A stretch of 64,000 nt of DNA from JAHFUA01 sp963808725 (lineage in GTDB: Bacteria; Acidobacteriota; Terriglobia; Terriglobales; Acidobacteriaceae): contig CAWEGO010000002.1 of the NCBI GenBank assembly GCA_963808725.1, positions 2,170,001 through 2,234,000 of the forward strand, in the 5' to 3' direction. The notes beneath the pieces were generated by a model. The model ran no database searches. It had not been told where the DNA came from and saw only the letters and a program-made list of their open reading frames with translations. How positions within the stretch are numbered: the first letter of the stretch is position 1; every line of letters begins with the position of its first letter. The translations under genes and the position numbers were made by a program. This document shows positions 25,687 to 35,336 of the stretch, one piece after another.

Positions 25687-26033
25687 TTCCGCTGTTCGGA
25701 GATATCTCGATCGAACGCGAATTGCCTATTCTGGGGGTTCCACTGGTCCGTCATGAGATCACAACTGTCGCGCAGGATAGGCGATCTCTATGTGTTTGAT
25801 TGCCGAATCTCGCCATGTCTGTTACGCTGGTAACACTAAGAACCCTCCTGCTGTTGAAAAGTATTGCACTAGTGAACCTTGTGGCAAAGTTACTGAAGTA
25901 ATCACGTGGTGTGGACGATTTTCCAGGCCACCTCCGGTTGAGTCAGTTTTTAGCGCCGCCGTGGCGAAGAGCTTAGGGCGATCCGAATGCCTAGCTGTTT
26001 TTGTTCGCAGCCTCTATGATCTCAGCCTTGCTC
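25687..26033. other. Divergent intergenic region of the island, no supported gene
   Basis: This 347-bp stretch separates the leftward kinase operon from the rightward exported protein and must hold both promoters. A TATGAT box at 26015-26020 could serve the rightward gene. A leftward promoter could not be picked out with confidence. Base composition is lower in GC than the flanks. Confidence 0.45.
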
Positions 26034-26717
26034 ATGGACATGGAGCGGGTAGTTCTCTTGGTGGCCTTGTCGTTGCTCTCCGTTTTCGGTCCGGCGCTAT
26101 CGAGCGCATCGGACGGTGGCAGCCAGCCCTCCGGCACCGGTGCCCAGGCCGAGTTCTCTGCTGACGACTTTGACTGGCGCGAGATGGTTCCCTATCTTTT
26201 CATAGCCGCAGGCCTGCCCGAAGAGCAAGGCATCAAGGCGGTGCTGGAAAATTCCAAGGTGCTTCGCGCCTATGTCGCGAACGAGGTTCTGGCGGAGTGC
26301 AGGCCGGATAAGAACCCGTGCGCCGCAAAAGGCGATAGCTTCATGCTGGAGGGGGAAGTAAGCAAAAGGATTGACGAGATCGTACAGGAAGGGATTTTCC
26401 GCCGGCACAAGATGGCAATCGTGGACTACCGTCTGGCTCGCCGACCTTTTCCTTTCTCCGAAATTGTGGCTGTCAAACGGGAGAAGCAGCGCGACGCCTA
26501 CCTCATCCTTGAGCTTGCCGACCGCAGCTACACCGCTGCGCAGCTTCAGTCCAAGTATGGTGCCCCGCAGGACACCGACATTTTTCAGTGGTACAGCGTT
26601 TACAAATATCGGCTGGAGACCGCACGTTACACCAGCAAGGCAGTGTTCGAGATTGATCCTGTGGATGGCGCGGTAATGAAGGTAGCGATCAGCTTGAAAC
26701 CCAAGAACCGTCACTAG
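26034..26717 (+). CDS. Exported orphan protein carried by the tRNA-Val island
   Basis: This protein of about 227 residues has an N-terminal signal peptide (VVLLVALSLLSVFGPALSSA). The mature part is alpha/beta with charged helices (VSKRIDEIVQEGIFRRHKMAIVDYRL) and a C-terminal beta region (LILELADRSYTAAQLQSKYGAPQDTDIFQWYSVYKYRL..AVFEIDPVDGAVMKVAISL). The YGAPQDTD..YSVYKYRLE stretch suggests a small-molecule or lipid-binding fold, but I do not recognise a family. It is divergent from the kinase cassette. ATG 26034 and ATG 26040 are both possible starts, and TTG 26028 would fit a leaderless message. Function unknown. Confidence 0.55.
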   Translation: MDMERVVLLVALSLLSVFGPALSSASDGGSQPSGTGAQAEFSADDFDWREMVPYLFIAAGLPEEQGIKAVLENSKVLRAYVANEVLAECRPDKNPCAAKGDSFMLEGEVSKRIDEIVQEGIFRRHKMAIVDYRLARRPFPFSEIVAVKREKQRDAYLILELADRSYTAAQLQSKYGAPQDTDIFQWYSVYKYRLETARYTSKAVFEIDPVDGAVMKVAISLKPKNRH

Positions 26718-26903
26718 CATTCAGGCTTTGAGCCCGTAGAACCCCCTCGGCTTGCGGACATCACAGCCGTACGCCCGCGCCAGCGCATAGAGGCGCTGTT
26801 CCCTGTCCAATTCCTGTTCACTAACGGTTCCCCATGCGTCCGTTGCACTCCGTTCGGTGGCACCCGAGTCCGCTAAGCGTCTGATTGTCCGTGTGTTGAT
26901 GGT
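26718..26903. other. Right end of the island, no supported gene
   Basis: About 190 bp between the exported orphan and the right repeat. A 67-codon minus-strand frame crosses the tRNA-derived repeat and ends QRLYALARAYGCDVRKPRGFYGLKA. It is not recognisable as a gene and may be a fragment. Confidence 0.4.
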
Positions 26904-26926
26904 TTCGAATCCTACAGCGCCCACCA
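26904..26926 (+). repeat. Right attachment-site repeat (attR core)
   Basis: This is an exact 23-bp copy of the tRNA-Val 3' end without the remainder of a tRNA gene upstream. It marks the right junction of the island. The matching sequence continues with CTTTTC after one mismatch. Confidence 0.8.
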
Positions 26927-26945
26927 GCTTTTCCTTGTGTTCATG

Positions 26946-27875
26946 CTAAGCCGCTTCTCTGCCCGCTGCCTTCGCCGGATGGCTGTGGCCGGCAGCCGCA
27001 TGCGCAATCGTCGAATTGATCTGTCCGCCAACCAGAAATGCCAAGCCGGTGATGTAGAACCAAAGCATAAGGATGATCACAGCCCCCAAGGAGCCATAGG
27101 TCCTGCTGTAAACATTGAAGAAATGCAGGTACACCCGCAGCCCGGCAGAAGCGATCGCCCACAGTAGCACCCCGACCACGGAACCGGGAGTGATCCAGTA
27201 CCAGCGCGGCTCCTCCACGTCTGGGGCAAAATAATAGATAACCGCCAAGCAAAGCACCATCGACCCCAAAGCGAGCGCCCACTGCAAAACTCCGGCTGCT
27301 ACCACGGAGGCCGAGCCCAACCCAACCGGTCGCCCTAGCATCTCCACCAGCCATCCGCCCGCGAACACAAACAACAGAGCCACCACGATGAGCATTGACA
27401 TCGCGATCGTCATTCCGAGCGCCACCAGGTGAACTTTGAGCCAGGACCGCCGTTCGCGCACTCCATAAGCCGCGTTGAGTGTGGACATCAATTGTGTTAT
27501 TGCACCCGATCCAAAATACAGGGCAAACAACAAACCGAAGGTGATCTTGCCACCGCCGGCATTCTGGGCAACTTCGTGGAGAGTGCTGACAATCAAACCG
27601 TACGCAGCGGGCGGCAGCGCTTCCTGAAAATAAAAGAACAGGTCGGTCTGCAGTTTGCTGCCCTCTGACGCGAACAATCCGAGCAGCGTGATCAAGAAGA
27701 GAAGGAGAGGAAAGACCGCGAGCAGGAAGTTGTAGGCGAGCTCGTAGCCGCGGTCCAGGAGCTCGTTTTGATAGATACCGTCCCACACGCGTCGAGCCAG
27801 TTCTCGCAATGTCAAGCCTCCCAGATCCCAAATGGAGGCGATTTGCTGCTCGGTGCCCAGGATGGAATCGGACAT
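26946..27875 (-). CDS. YihY/BrkB-family inner-membrane protein
   Basis: This 309-residue protein has about six membrane helices (LAYNFLLAVFPLLLFLITLLGLFA, ITFGLLFALYFGSGAITQL, LVALGMTIAMSMLIVVALLFVFAGG, WALALGSMVLCLAVIYYFAP, GSVVGVLLWAIASAGLRVYL, GSLGAVIILMLWFYITGLAFLVGGQIN). The ending SLGAVIILMLWFYITGLAFLVGGQIN is characteristic of the YihY family, formerly misnamed ribonuclease BN. Role unknown; proposed transport or lipid-related functions are unproven. ATG 27875 gives a standard N-terminus. An upstream ATG at 27932 has GGGAAAG before it and is possible. It lies just outside the island. Confidence 0.82.
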   Translation of the reverse strand: MSDSILGTEQQIASIWDLGGLTLRELARRVWDGIYQNELLDRGYELAYNFLLAVFPLLLFLITLLGLFASEGSKLQTDLFFYFQEALPPAAYGLIVSTLHEVAQNAGGGKITFGLLFALYFGSGAITQLMSTLNAAYGVRERRSWLKVHLVALGMTIAMSMLIVVALLFVFAGGWLVEMLGRPVGLGSASVVAAGVLQWALALGSMVLCLAVIYYFAPDVEEPRWYWITPGSVVGVLLWAIASAGLRVYLHFFNVYSRTYGSLGAVIILMLWFYITGLAFLVGGQINSTIAHAAAGHSHPAKAAGREAA

Positions 27876-28134
27876 GATGTCAGGATCACCAGACAGAAAC
27901 AGCTGGCTCCGATGCTGCCTCAGTCTCCGCATTACGCTTTCCCATTCGCGTGGGCAGTTTCGTTAATCGGGTTTGGATGCCGCTGCAGGAAGCACTGTTG
28001 GATGGGCATCGGTCGAAACCATCGTGATGGCCGGAATGGCCGGGTGCGAACCGACACCTGTTGCACCAAGGCTGGTGCAGAAAGCCTGCCGGCCTCGGGG
28101 ACAAACCCCGTTTGGGACGAAGCATCTCAAGTGC

Positions 28135-31134
28135 GTGTTTTGCTTCCGCCGCTCGAGCCCGGTGCAGGCCTTTCCATGCCGCAGTTGCGTCTTCATCCTG
28201 CTCAGCATCGCACTCGGCGGGCCGCTGACCTCGCAGACGACGCCCACTCAATCGCCAAACCAGGCCCCTGGAACCGCGCCCCAGGCACAACAGATCCGTG
28301 CCTTCTATGAGGGGCAAACTGTCTCTTCGGTGGAGGTAGCAGGACGTCCGAATGTGGACACGCAAAGCTTGCTGCCGCTTCTCCAGCAGCGCGCCGGCCA
28401 GCCTTTTGCCCAGGCCAGCATCGACGCCTCGATCGCTGCGCTGAAGCGCACCGGCAAGTTCAAGGACGTTCAACTGGATGTGCTGCCGGAAGCGCGCGGG
28501 GTGCGCGTCCTGTTTATCTTGCGACCCGCGTACTACTTCGGGATCTATGAATTCCCGGGAGCGGAACGCCTCTCGTATGCACGGCTGCTGCAAGCAACCA
28601 ATTATCCTCCGCCGGGTGAGTACACACAGTCGGACGTTGAGCGTGCCCGCACTGGACTGGAGACATACCTGCGCCGCATCGGGTACTTCCGGTCCGAGGT
28701 GCGGTCCGGACTGGAAATGCACCGGCATGACGGCTTGGTAGACGTGATCTTCCACGTCACGCTGAACCGCCGGGCCAAGTTCGGCAACGTGGACATCACC
28801 GGTACGACGCCGCAAGAAAGTCATCGTCTGGGAAGCGTGCTGCATTCCACCATGGCCCGGCTGCGGTTTTCGGCCATCCGTCCGGGAAAGACCTACGAGC
28901 TTAAGACGCTGCAGAACGCCACCCGATATCTGGAGAGCCGGCTTAACAAGCAGGGGTACCTGGCGGCGAAGGTCCGCCTGATCGGCGCCAACTATAACCC
29001 GCAGACGAATCGTGCAGACATTACCTTCAACGTCCAGACCGGACCCATGGTGCACGCCCAGATCGAAGGAGCACATCTGTGGGGCTGGACCAAACGCAAG
29101 TTGCTGCCCATCTATCAGCAGGTGGGAGTAGACCCGGAACTGATCCATGAAGGACAGCAAAACCTGATCTCTCAGTTTCAATCCAAGGGCTACTTCGATG
29201 CCAAGGTCGATGTACAAGTCGAGCAGCAGCCTGGGGGTGAACTCATCGTCTACAGCGTCACCAAGGGACCGCGGCACAAAGTGGCGGCAGTGATCGTCGC
29301 CGGTAATGAGCACATCCCCGAAAAGCAGTTGAAACCGGGCATCACGGTGGAAAAGGCACGCCTGCTTTTCACCCACGGCAAATACAGCCAGAAGCTGGTG
29401 CGGGCCAGCGTCAAGAACCTGGAGAACATTTATAAGGCGGACGGATTCAGCGACGTCAAAGTAACCCCGGAAGTGGCCACAAGAAGCGGCAATTTACTGG
29501 TGACCTTTCGCGTCAATGAAGGCCAGCAGGACATCGTGGAAGCGCTGCGCATCAACGGCAACCAGAGTTTGTCAGAATCGCAGATCGCGCCCAAGGGCCT
29601 CAAGCTCGCGGCGGGACGGCCCTACTCGCAAAGCGCGGCCGACCAGGACCGCAATCAGATCCTGGCGTCCTATCTGGACAAAGGTTACCTCACCGCGACC
29701 TTCCGCGAGACTGCGCACCAACTGCCGGGTCAGCCGCACCGGATCGAAGTTGTTTACACAATCACTGAGGGCCCGCGCGTCGAGACTGCCAGGGTTGTCA
29801 CCCTGGGAAGGCAAGAAAGCCAACAAAAGCTGGTCAACAAGAACACGAAGGAGATAGCGAAGGGCAGGCCACTCACCGAAAACGACATGCTGACTTCAGA
29901 AAGCCGGCTTTATACCCTGGGCGTGTTCGACTGGGCAGAGGTGGATCCCAGGCAGCGCATCACTACGCAAACCCAAGAGGACGTCATTATCAAAGTCCAT
30001 GAATCGAGGCGAAACGTGATCACATACGGCTTCGGTTTTGAGGTGATCAATCGCGGAGGCAGCGTGCCCAGCGGTACGGTTGCCGTACCCGGCCTGCCCG
30101 TCGTCGGGTTGCCGTCCACTTTCAGGACCAGCGAGAAGACCTTCTACGGCCCCCGCGGTACCTTTGAATACACGCGCAAGAACTTGTGGGGCAAGGCGGA
30201 CTCGCTGAGCTTTTCCGGGCTGGCGGGCCGGTTGGACCAGCGCGGCGCGGCGACTTTTACCGATCCCTCGTTTCGCTGGACCAAGTGGAGTTCGAGCCTG
30301 ACGCTCTCAGGCGAGCACAACAGCGAGAACCCCATCTTCACTTCGCGTCTGGGTGAGGCCGATTGGCAGTTGCAGCGGCCGCTCAATGCGCACAAAACGC
30401 AAAACTTTTTCCTGCGCTACACCGTCAGCGAAACTGAACTGACGCGGTTGCTGATTCCCGGCCTGGTCCCGGATTCGGACCTCCATGTCCGCCTTTCCAC
30501 GTTTTCGACGTTGTATATCCACGATACCCGCGACAATGTTCTGGACGCGCACAAAGGCATTTATCAGAGTGCGGAACTGGACTTGAACCCCAGTGCACTC
30601 GGATCGAGCGTCAACTTCGGCAAGCTGACGGCACAGACCGCCTATTACAAAAAGATTCCCAAGAAGATTATCTGGGCGAACAGCCTGCGGGTTGGTTTTG
30701 CCGAAGCATTCTCCGGCAGCCACGTGCCTCTGAGTGAAGAGTTCTTCTCCGGCGGCGGCAGCACACTGCGCGGATTTCCGCTCAACGGAGCAGGCCCGCA
30801 GCGGACGCTGCCTGCGTGCAGCAATCCCGCCGTACCCTCCACCTGTTCGCTGATCACTGTGCCCGTGGGCGGAGATCAATTGCTGATCGCGAACTCGGAG
30901 CTGCGCTATCCGCTGGATTGGATCAAGAAAAACCTCGGCTTTGCGACCTTCTACGATGGCGGTAATGTCTTCCGCACCATTGGATTTCATGGGCAATACA
31001 CCAATTCCGTCGGTGGGGGCTTGCGCTACGCTACTCCGCTCGGCCCGGTGCGCGTCGACCTGGGCCACAACCTCAACGCCCCGCCGGGAATCAAAGCTAC
31101 GCAGATCTTCGTCACCTTGGGACAAGCGTTTTGA
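28135..31134 (+). CDS. BamA/TamA-family outer-membrane assembly protein
   Basis: This outer-membrane protein of about 999 residues begins with a probable signal peptide (CVFILLSIALGGPLTS). At least five POTRA-like repeats follow (about 50-640; each ends in patterns such as VDVIFHVTLNRRAKFGNVDITG and VVYTITEGPRVETARVV). A 16-strand Omp85 barrel takes the C-terminal 350 residues, ending GPVRVDLGHNLNAPPGIKATQIFVTLGQAF with a terminal Phe. RGFPLNG holds the RGF lid motif typical of Omp85 proteins. The start is uncertain: the frame is open to ATG 27973, and GTG 28135 gives the most signal-like N-terminus. The next gene overlaps by 4 bp and encodes TamB, so this is probably the TamA-like partner. 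Confidence 0.85.
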   Translation: MFCFRRSSPVQAFPCRSCVFILLSIALGGPLTSQTTPTQSPNQAPGTAPQAQQIRAFYEGQTVSSVEVAGRPNVDTQSLLPLLQQRAGQPFAQASIDASIAALKRTGKFKDVQLDVLPEARGVRVLFILRPAYYFGIYEFPGAERLSYARLLQATNYPPPGEYTQSDVERARTGLETYLRRIGYFRSEVRSGLEMHRHDGLVDVIFHVTLNRRAKFGNVDITGTTPQESHRLGSVLHSTMARLRFSAIRPGKTYELKTLQNATRYLESRLNKQGYLAAKVRLIGANYNPQTNRADITFNVQTGPMVHAQIEGAHLWGWTKRKLLPIYQQVGVDPELIHEGQQNLISQFQSKGYFDAKVDVQVEQQPGGELIVYSVTKGPRHKVAAVIVAGNEHIPEKQLKPGITVEKARLLFTHGKYSQKLVRASVKNLENIYKADGFSDVKVTPEVATRSGNLLVTFRVNEGQQDIVEALRINGNQSLSESQIAPKGLKLAAGRPYSQSAADQDRNQILASYLDKGYLTATFRETAHQLPGQPHRIEVVYTITEGPRVETARVVTLGRQESQQKLVNKNTKEIAKGRPLTENDMLTSESRLYTLGVFDWAEVDPRQRITTQTQEDVIIKVHESRRNVITYGFGFEVINRGGSVPSGTVAVPGLPVVGLPSTFRTSEKTFYGPRGTFEYTRKNLWGKADSLSFSGLAGRLDQRGAATFTDPSFRWTKWSSSLTLSGEHNSENPIFTSRLGEADWQLQRPLNAHKTQNFFLRYTVSETELTRLLIPGLVPDSDLHVRLSTFSTLYIHDTRDNVLDAHKGIYQSAELDLNPSALGSSVNFGKLTAQTAYYKKIPKKIIWANSLRVGFAEAFSGSHVPLSEEFFSGGGSTLRGFPLNGAGPQRTLPACSNPAVPSTCSLITVPVGGDQLLIANSELRYPLDWIKKNLGFATFYDGGNVFRTIGFHGQYTNSVGGGLRYATPLGPVRVDLGHNLNAPPGIKATQIFVTLGQAF

Positions 31135-34100
31135 GTGCCCTGCCTGTACCCCCGCTTTACGAGCCCCCTGACCAGCCCCGTCAGCCGCGGCGTCCTGCTG
31201 CGTGGAAGCGGGCCTTGCCCTGGATCGCGGGGGGACTGGGCTTGCTCGTCATTTTTGTAGCGGTCGCACTCTTCGTGCTGCTGCACAATGCCAGATTTCA
31301 CCGCTACCTGTTGCAAACCGCCGAGCAGAAGGCCAGCACAGCTCTGGGCACGCGCGTGCAAGCCAGAGACTATGCCCTGCGCTGGTCGGGTATCAGCCCC
31401 GCTGTTGACCTCTACAACATAGTGGTGTACGGGGCAGCGCCGTATTCGACCCCGCCGTTGCTCGAAGTCAATCACATCGGCTTGCAAGTGCGCGTGGTCT
31501 CGATACTGCAACGAACGTGGTACCTGAATGAGGTCCGCATCGACCACCCTGTGGTGCGGATGTTCGTGGACGCGCACGGCCGGAACAACCTGCCGCAGGT
31601 CAAAAGCACTGGTCAGAGCCATACCAGCGTCTTCGACATGGCGGTGCGGCACCTGCTGCTCGATCGCGGCGACGTTTACTACAACGATCGCGAGAGCGCC
31701 CTCGATGCCGACCTGCACCAGTTCACGTTACAGTCGGCCTTCGATGCTTCCCGCCAGCGCTACTCGGGACAGTTGAGCTATCGCGACGGCCACCTGCAGT
31801 TCAGTACCTACAATCCCATGCCGCACGATCTCGAGGCACAGTTTGAAGCCTCGCCGGCTGTGCTCAGACTGGGGCGCGCCACCTTGAGAAGCGGGCGCTC
31901 GCAACTCGTGCTCGAGGCCACACTGGAGAATTACAGCCAGCCGCGCGTGCAGGCCAGCTACACCGCCGTGCTGAACACCGACGAATTGCGCCGCATCATG
32001 AAGGAACCGTCGTTGCCGGTAGGGGTCGTTCAAATGGCCGGCTCCGTGCACTACCAGAGCGAACCCGAACGTCCACTGCTGAATACCGTGACCCTCAACG
32101 GAAATCTCAGCAGCCAGGCGCTCGATCTGGAGACGCCTGGTTTGCGTGTCCGAATTAGTGACATCGCGGCCCGCTACGTTATGAGCAGCGGAAATCTTTC
32201 TGTCTCGAATCTGCGCGCGCGCTTGCTGGGCGGCGATCTCACCGGCAGCGTGACCCTGCGCGACATCAGCGGGGCAACTCGCTCCCACCTGCAGGCGCAG
32301 GTGCGCGGGCTGTCGCTAGCCAATCTTAAGACGCTGGCGAATTCGCCGTCGCTCAAGCAAGTGGCGCTGCGCGGTATTGTCAACGCTGACGCCGATGCCA
32401 CCTGGGGAAAAACGCTGAATGATATGGTAGCGCGCGCCGATGCCAGCATTCAGGGGAGTTCCGCGCCGGTGAACGATAGCGCTCGTGCTCTGCCGCTGAA
32501 TGGGGCCATCCATGCCAGGTACGCCGCCGCGCGCGACGAGATCACGCTCGCGAACAGCTCGCTGCGGACGCCGCAGACTTCGCTTACGTTGAACGGTACC
32601 ATCAGCCGGCATTCCAGTCTCGCCGTGCAGGTGCAAGCTTCCGATCTGCACGAACTGGAAACCGTGGCCAACGCGTTCGGCAGTTCGCAGCCGACGCCAA
32701 CCCTCGGACTGAGCGGGACAGCCTCATTCACCGGCTTGGTCCGAGGGTCCACGAGGTCTCCCGAGATCTCCGGCCAGTTGAACGCCGCCAATCTGGGGGT
32801 ACGCGGGACGACGTGGCGGCTGCTGCGTGCCAATGTGAGCATCAGCCCATCGGCGGCGAGTCTTCACAACGGCGATCTCGAGGCGGCGCCGCGCGGTCAC
32901 ATCACGTTCGACGCCAGTGCCGGGCTGAAGCATTGGGCGTTGAGCGAGACCAGCCCGCTACAGGCGACGCTCAGCGCTTCCCAAATCAACGTTAGCGACT
33001 TGGCGAAGCTTGCCGGATCGCCGGCGCCGGTCAGTGGCCTGCTCTCGGCCAATGTCACCCTTCGCGGCTCGGAGGTGAATCCCTCCGGACACGGCACGGT
33101 GACGCTCACGCAGGCAAAACTTATGCAGGAGCCAATCCAATCGGCCAGCTTGAACTTCCAAGGATCGGGAGAGGAAGTGACTGGGAAGCTGGTGCTACGC
33201 GCGCCCGCTGGTTCGGCGCAAGCTCAGTTCAGTTACCTCCCCAAGCAGCACGCCTACCGAGCCCAATTGGACGCGACTGGCATTCAGCTTGACCGTCTGC
33301 AGACACTTAAGGCACGGAACATCAATGTCGCCGGCGTGCTCAACTTGCAAGCCAGCGGCCAGGGTACTTTTCAAAATCCGCAGCTCGCGGCATCGCTCAC
33401 AGCCCCGCAGCTCAAGATACGGGACCAGACGATCACCGGCCTCAGGCTACAGGCTGAGGTGGCGAATCATGTGGCCAATGTGGCCCTGGATTCTCAGGTA
33501 GTGAACACCTCCGTGCAGGCGCGCGGGACAGTGGATTTGAGCGGCGGCTACTACACTCAGGCGACACTCGATACGCAAACAATTCCGCTGCAAGCGATCC
33601 TGGCAGCCTACGCGCCGTCCCAGGCCGCTAACATCACAGGACAGGCCGAGATGCACGCTACCTTGCGCGGCCCGCTCAAGAACCAGGCGCAGATCGAGGC
33701 GCATGCCACGATCCCGAGCTTGCAGGTGAACTATAGGAACGCGGTGCAGATCGCCGCGGCGAGCCCCATCCACATCGACTACACCAACGGCGTCCTGGCG
33801 CTCCAGCGCGCTACCTTACGCGGTACCGGCACCGACCTCACGCTCCAGGGAGCGGTCCCGACCAACAACGCGGGACCAATATCCCTGCTGCTCCTTGGTA
33901 CCGTCGATCTGCGTCTGGCGCAACTCGTCAATCCCGACATCAGCAGCTCGGGGCAGCTTCGCTTCAACATCAACTCATTCGGCAGCCGTGCGAATCCTAA
34001 TGTGCAAGGGCAGGTGCAGGTCATCAACGCCAGCCTGGCCAGCGGCGATTGGCCTGTTGGACTGCGGGACGGCAACGGCGTGCTGACCCTTACTCGTGAC

Positions 34101-35135
34101 CGGCTGGAAGTTACTCAGTTCCAGGGAACGATGGGCGGTGGCACTGTAACCGCCGCGGGCAGCGTGGTATATGGGCCATCGCCGGGTTTTGATTTGGCGG
34201 TGACCGCAAAAGACATGCGAATGCTTTATCCGGAAGGCATGCGTGAATCCGTGGACGCGCACCTCACCCTGGAGGGCAGCCCAGAAACAGCCCGTCTGGG
34301 CGGACAAGTGCGCATCGACAACCTGAGCTTTACGCCCGACTTCGACCTGAACGCGTTCAGCAACCAATTCGGCGGCGAGACTACTCCGGTTGTCACGCCA
34401 GGCTTCTCGCAGAACCTGCAGTTGGACGTTGCGCTACAGTCGGCGAGCAACGTCAGCCTGTCGAGCCGGACGCTGAGCCTGGATGGCGCTGCTAACCTGC
34501 GTATCCGAGGAACGACGGCGCAACCGGTGATCCTGGGCCGGGTAAACCTTACCGGTGGCGATCTCATCTTCAATGGCAATCGCTACGTAGTCGAGAGCGG
34601 GACGGTTGATTTCGCCAACCCGGCAGAAACCCAGGCCAATGTCAATCTCACGGTTAGCACTACCATTCAGCAATACAACATCCACCTTCAGTTCCAAGGG
34701 CCAGTCGACCGTTTGCATACCGCTTACATGTCCGATCCGTCGCTGCCTCCTTCCGACATCATCAACCTGCTGGCGTTCGGCAAGACCACGGAAGCTTCCG
34801 CTGCTAATCCGGCGCCAGGCAACTTGGGTGCAGAAGCGGCAGTGGCTTCGCAGGTGAGCGGCCAAATCACGAGCCGGGCGGAAAGGGTCGCGGGCATCTC
34901 CAGCCTGTCTGTGGATCCGCTTCTGGGCTGCAATCAGCAGGCCACGGGCGCCTGCATCACCGTGCAACAGCACGTCACCGGACAGGTCTATGTCACCTTC
35001 CAGACCGATGTGAATGCCGTTCAGCAGGAAACCATCGAAGTGCAGTACCAGGCGACGCCGCGCGTGACCTTCAGCGGGACCCGCGACCAGAACGGCGGAT
35101 TCGGCTTCGATACCCGCATCACTAAGACCTGGTAG
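31131..35135 (+). CDS. tamB: TamB-like translocation and assembly module protein
   Basis: This 1334-residue AsmA/TamB-like protein has one N-terminal transmembrane helix (about 30-52, LPWIAGGLGLLVIFVAVALFVLL) and a very long periplasmic beta-rich region. It ends in a recognisable TamB domain (DUF490): GGDLIFNGNRYVVESGTVDFANPAETQANVNLTVSTTIQQYNIHLQFQGPVDRLHTAYMSDPSLPPSDIINLLAFGKTT. Such proteins bridge inner and outer membranes and carry lipids or help insert outer-membrane proteins. The TTG start sits in a TTGA overlap with the Omp85 gene, so translation is coupled. A TamA/TamB-like pair is the natural reading. Confidence 0.87.
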   Translation: MSALPVPPLYEPPDQPRQPRRPAAWKRALPWIAGGLGLLVIFVAVALFVLLHNARFHRYLLQTAEQKASTALGTRVQARDYALRWSGISPAVDLYNIVVYGAAPYSTPPLLEVNHIGLQVRVVSILQRTWYLNEVRIDHPVVRMFVDAHGRNNLPQVKSTGQSHTSVFDMAVRHLLLDRGDVYYNDRESALDADLHQFTLQSAFDASRQRYSGQLSYRDGHLQFSTYNPMPHDLEAQFEASPAVLRLGRATLRSGRSQLVLEATLENYSQPRVQASYTAVLNTDELRRIMKEPSLPVGVVQMAGSVHYQSEPERPLLNTVTLNGNLSSQALDLETPGLRVRISDIAARYVMSSGNLSVSNLRARLLGGDLTGSVTLRDISGATRSHLQAQVRGLSLANLKTLANSPSLKQVALRGIVNADADATWGKTLNDMVARADASIQGSSAPVNDSARALPLNGAIHARYAAARDEITLANSSLRTPQTSLTLNGTISRHSSLAVQVQASDLHELETVANAFGSSQPTPTLGLSGTASFTGLVRGSTRSPEISGQLNAANLGVRGTTWRLLRANVSISPSAASLHNGDLEAAPRGHITFDASAGLKHWALSETSPLQATLSASQINVSDLAKLAGSPAPVSGLLSANVTLRGSEVNPSGHGTVTLTQAKLMQEPIQSASLNFQGSGEEVTGKLVLRAPAGSAQAQFSYLPKQHAYRAQLDATGIQLDRLQTLKARNINVAGVLNLQASGQGTFQNPQLAASLTAPQLKIRDQTITGLRLQAEVANHVANVALDSQVVNTSVQARGTVDLSGGYYTQATLDTQTIPLQAILAAYAPSQAANITGQAEMHATLRGPLKNQAQIEAHATIPSLQVNYRNAVQIAAASPIHIDYTNGVLALQRATLRGTGTDLTLQGAVPTNNAGPISLLLLGTVDLRLAQLVNPDISSSGQLRFNINSFGSRANPNVQGQVQVINASLASGDWPVGLRDGNGVLTLTRDRLEVTQFQGTMGGGTVTAAGSVVYGPSPGFDLAVTAKDMRMLYPEGMRESVDAHLTLEGSPETARLGGQVRIDNLSFTPDFDLNAFSNQFGGETTPVVTPGFSQNLQLDVALQSASNVSLSSRTLSLDGAANLRIRGTTAQPVILGRVNLTGGDLIFNGNRYVVESGTVDFANPAETQANVNLTVSTTIQQYNIHLQFQGPVDRLHTAYMSDPSLPPSDIINLLAFGKTTEASAANPAPGNLGAEAAVASQVSGQITSRAERVAGISSLSVDPLLGCNQQATGACITVQQHVTGQVYVTFQTDVNAVQQETIEVQYQATPRVTFSGTRDQNGGFGFDTRITKTW

Positions 35136-35336
35136 CGGCACTTGCTGCGGGCACGACCACGCGTGTTGGCATTCAGCGGAACGCTCCAATTGGTCGGGCC
35201 CTCGAACAAAAGAAAGCGCCCCGCGGCGCGGCATGATTGTCCCGCCCTACGGTGAATGCTGTACATGTAAACCATATTATTTGGTAGTCGCGTTTCCTCT
35301 CGCCTGTTCTTTGCTTCTAACACGCAAGGAGGAGGG

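Larger units (their letters stand above)
21960..26926. mobile_element. tRNA-Val-integrated genomic island, about 5 kb, with decayed integrase
   Basis: A 23-bp exact direct repeat of the tRNA-Val 3' end (T loop to CCA) bounds this segment: 21960-21982 on the left and 26904-26926 on the right. After one mismatch the identity continues through CTTTTC on both sides. Just inside the left end lies the C-terminal remnant of a tyrosine recombinase pointing at the tRNA, as in many integrative elements. The cargo is an FHA protein, a PP2C phosphatase, a Ser/Thr kinase and an exported orphan. Base composition is visibly less GC-rich than the flanks (by eye). With no intact integrase the island is presumably fixed. 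Confidence 0.82.

Noticed and set aside
26721..26924. A 67-codon minus-strand frame at the right end of the island
   Set aside because: Its first third is the reversed tRNA-derived repeat, and the rest matches no family I know. It is probably a chance frame over the attachment site.
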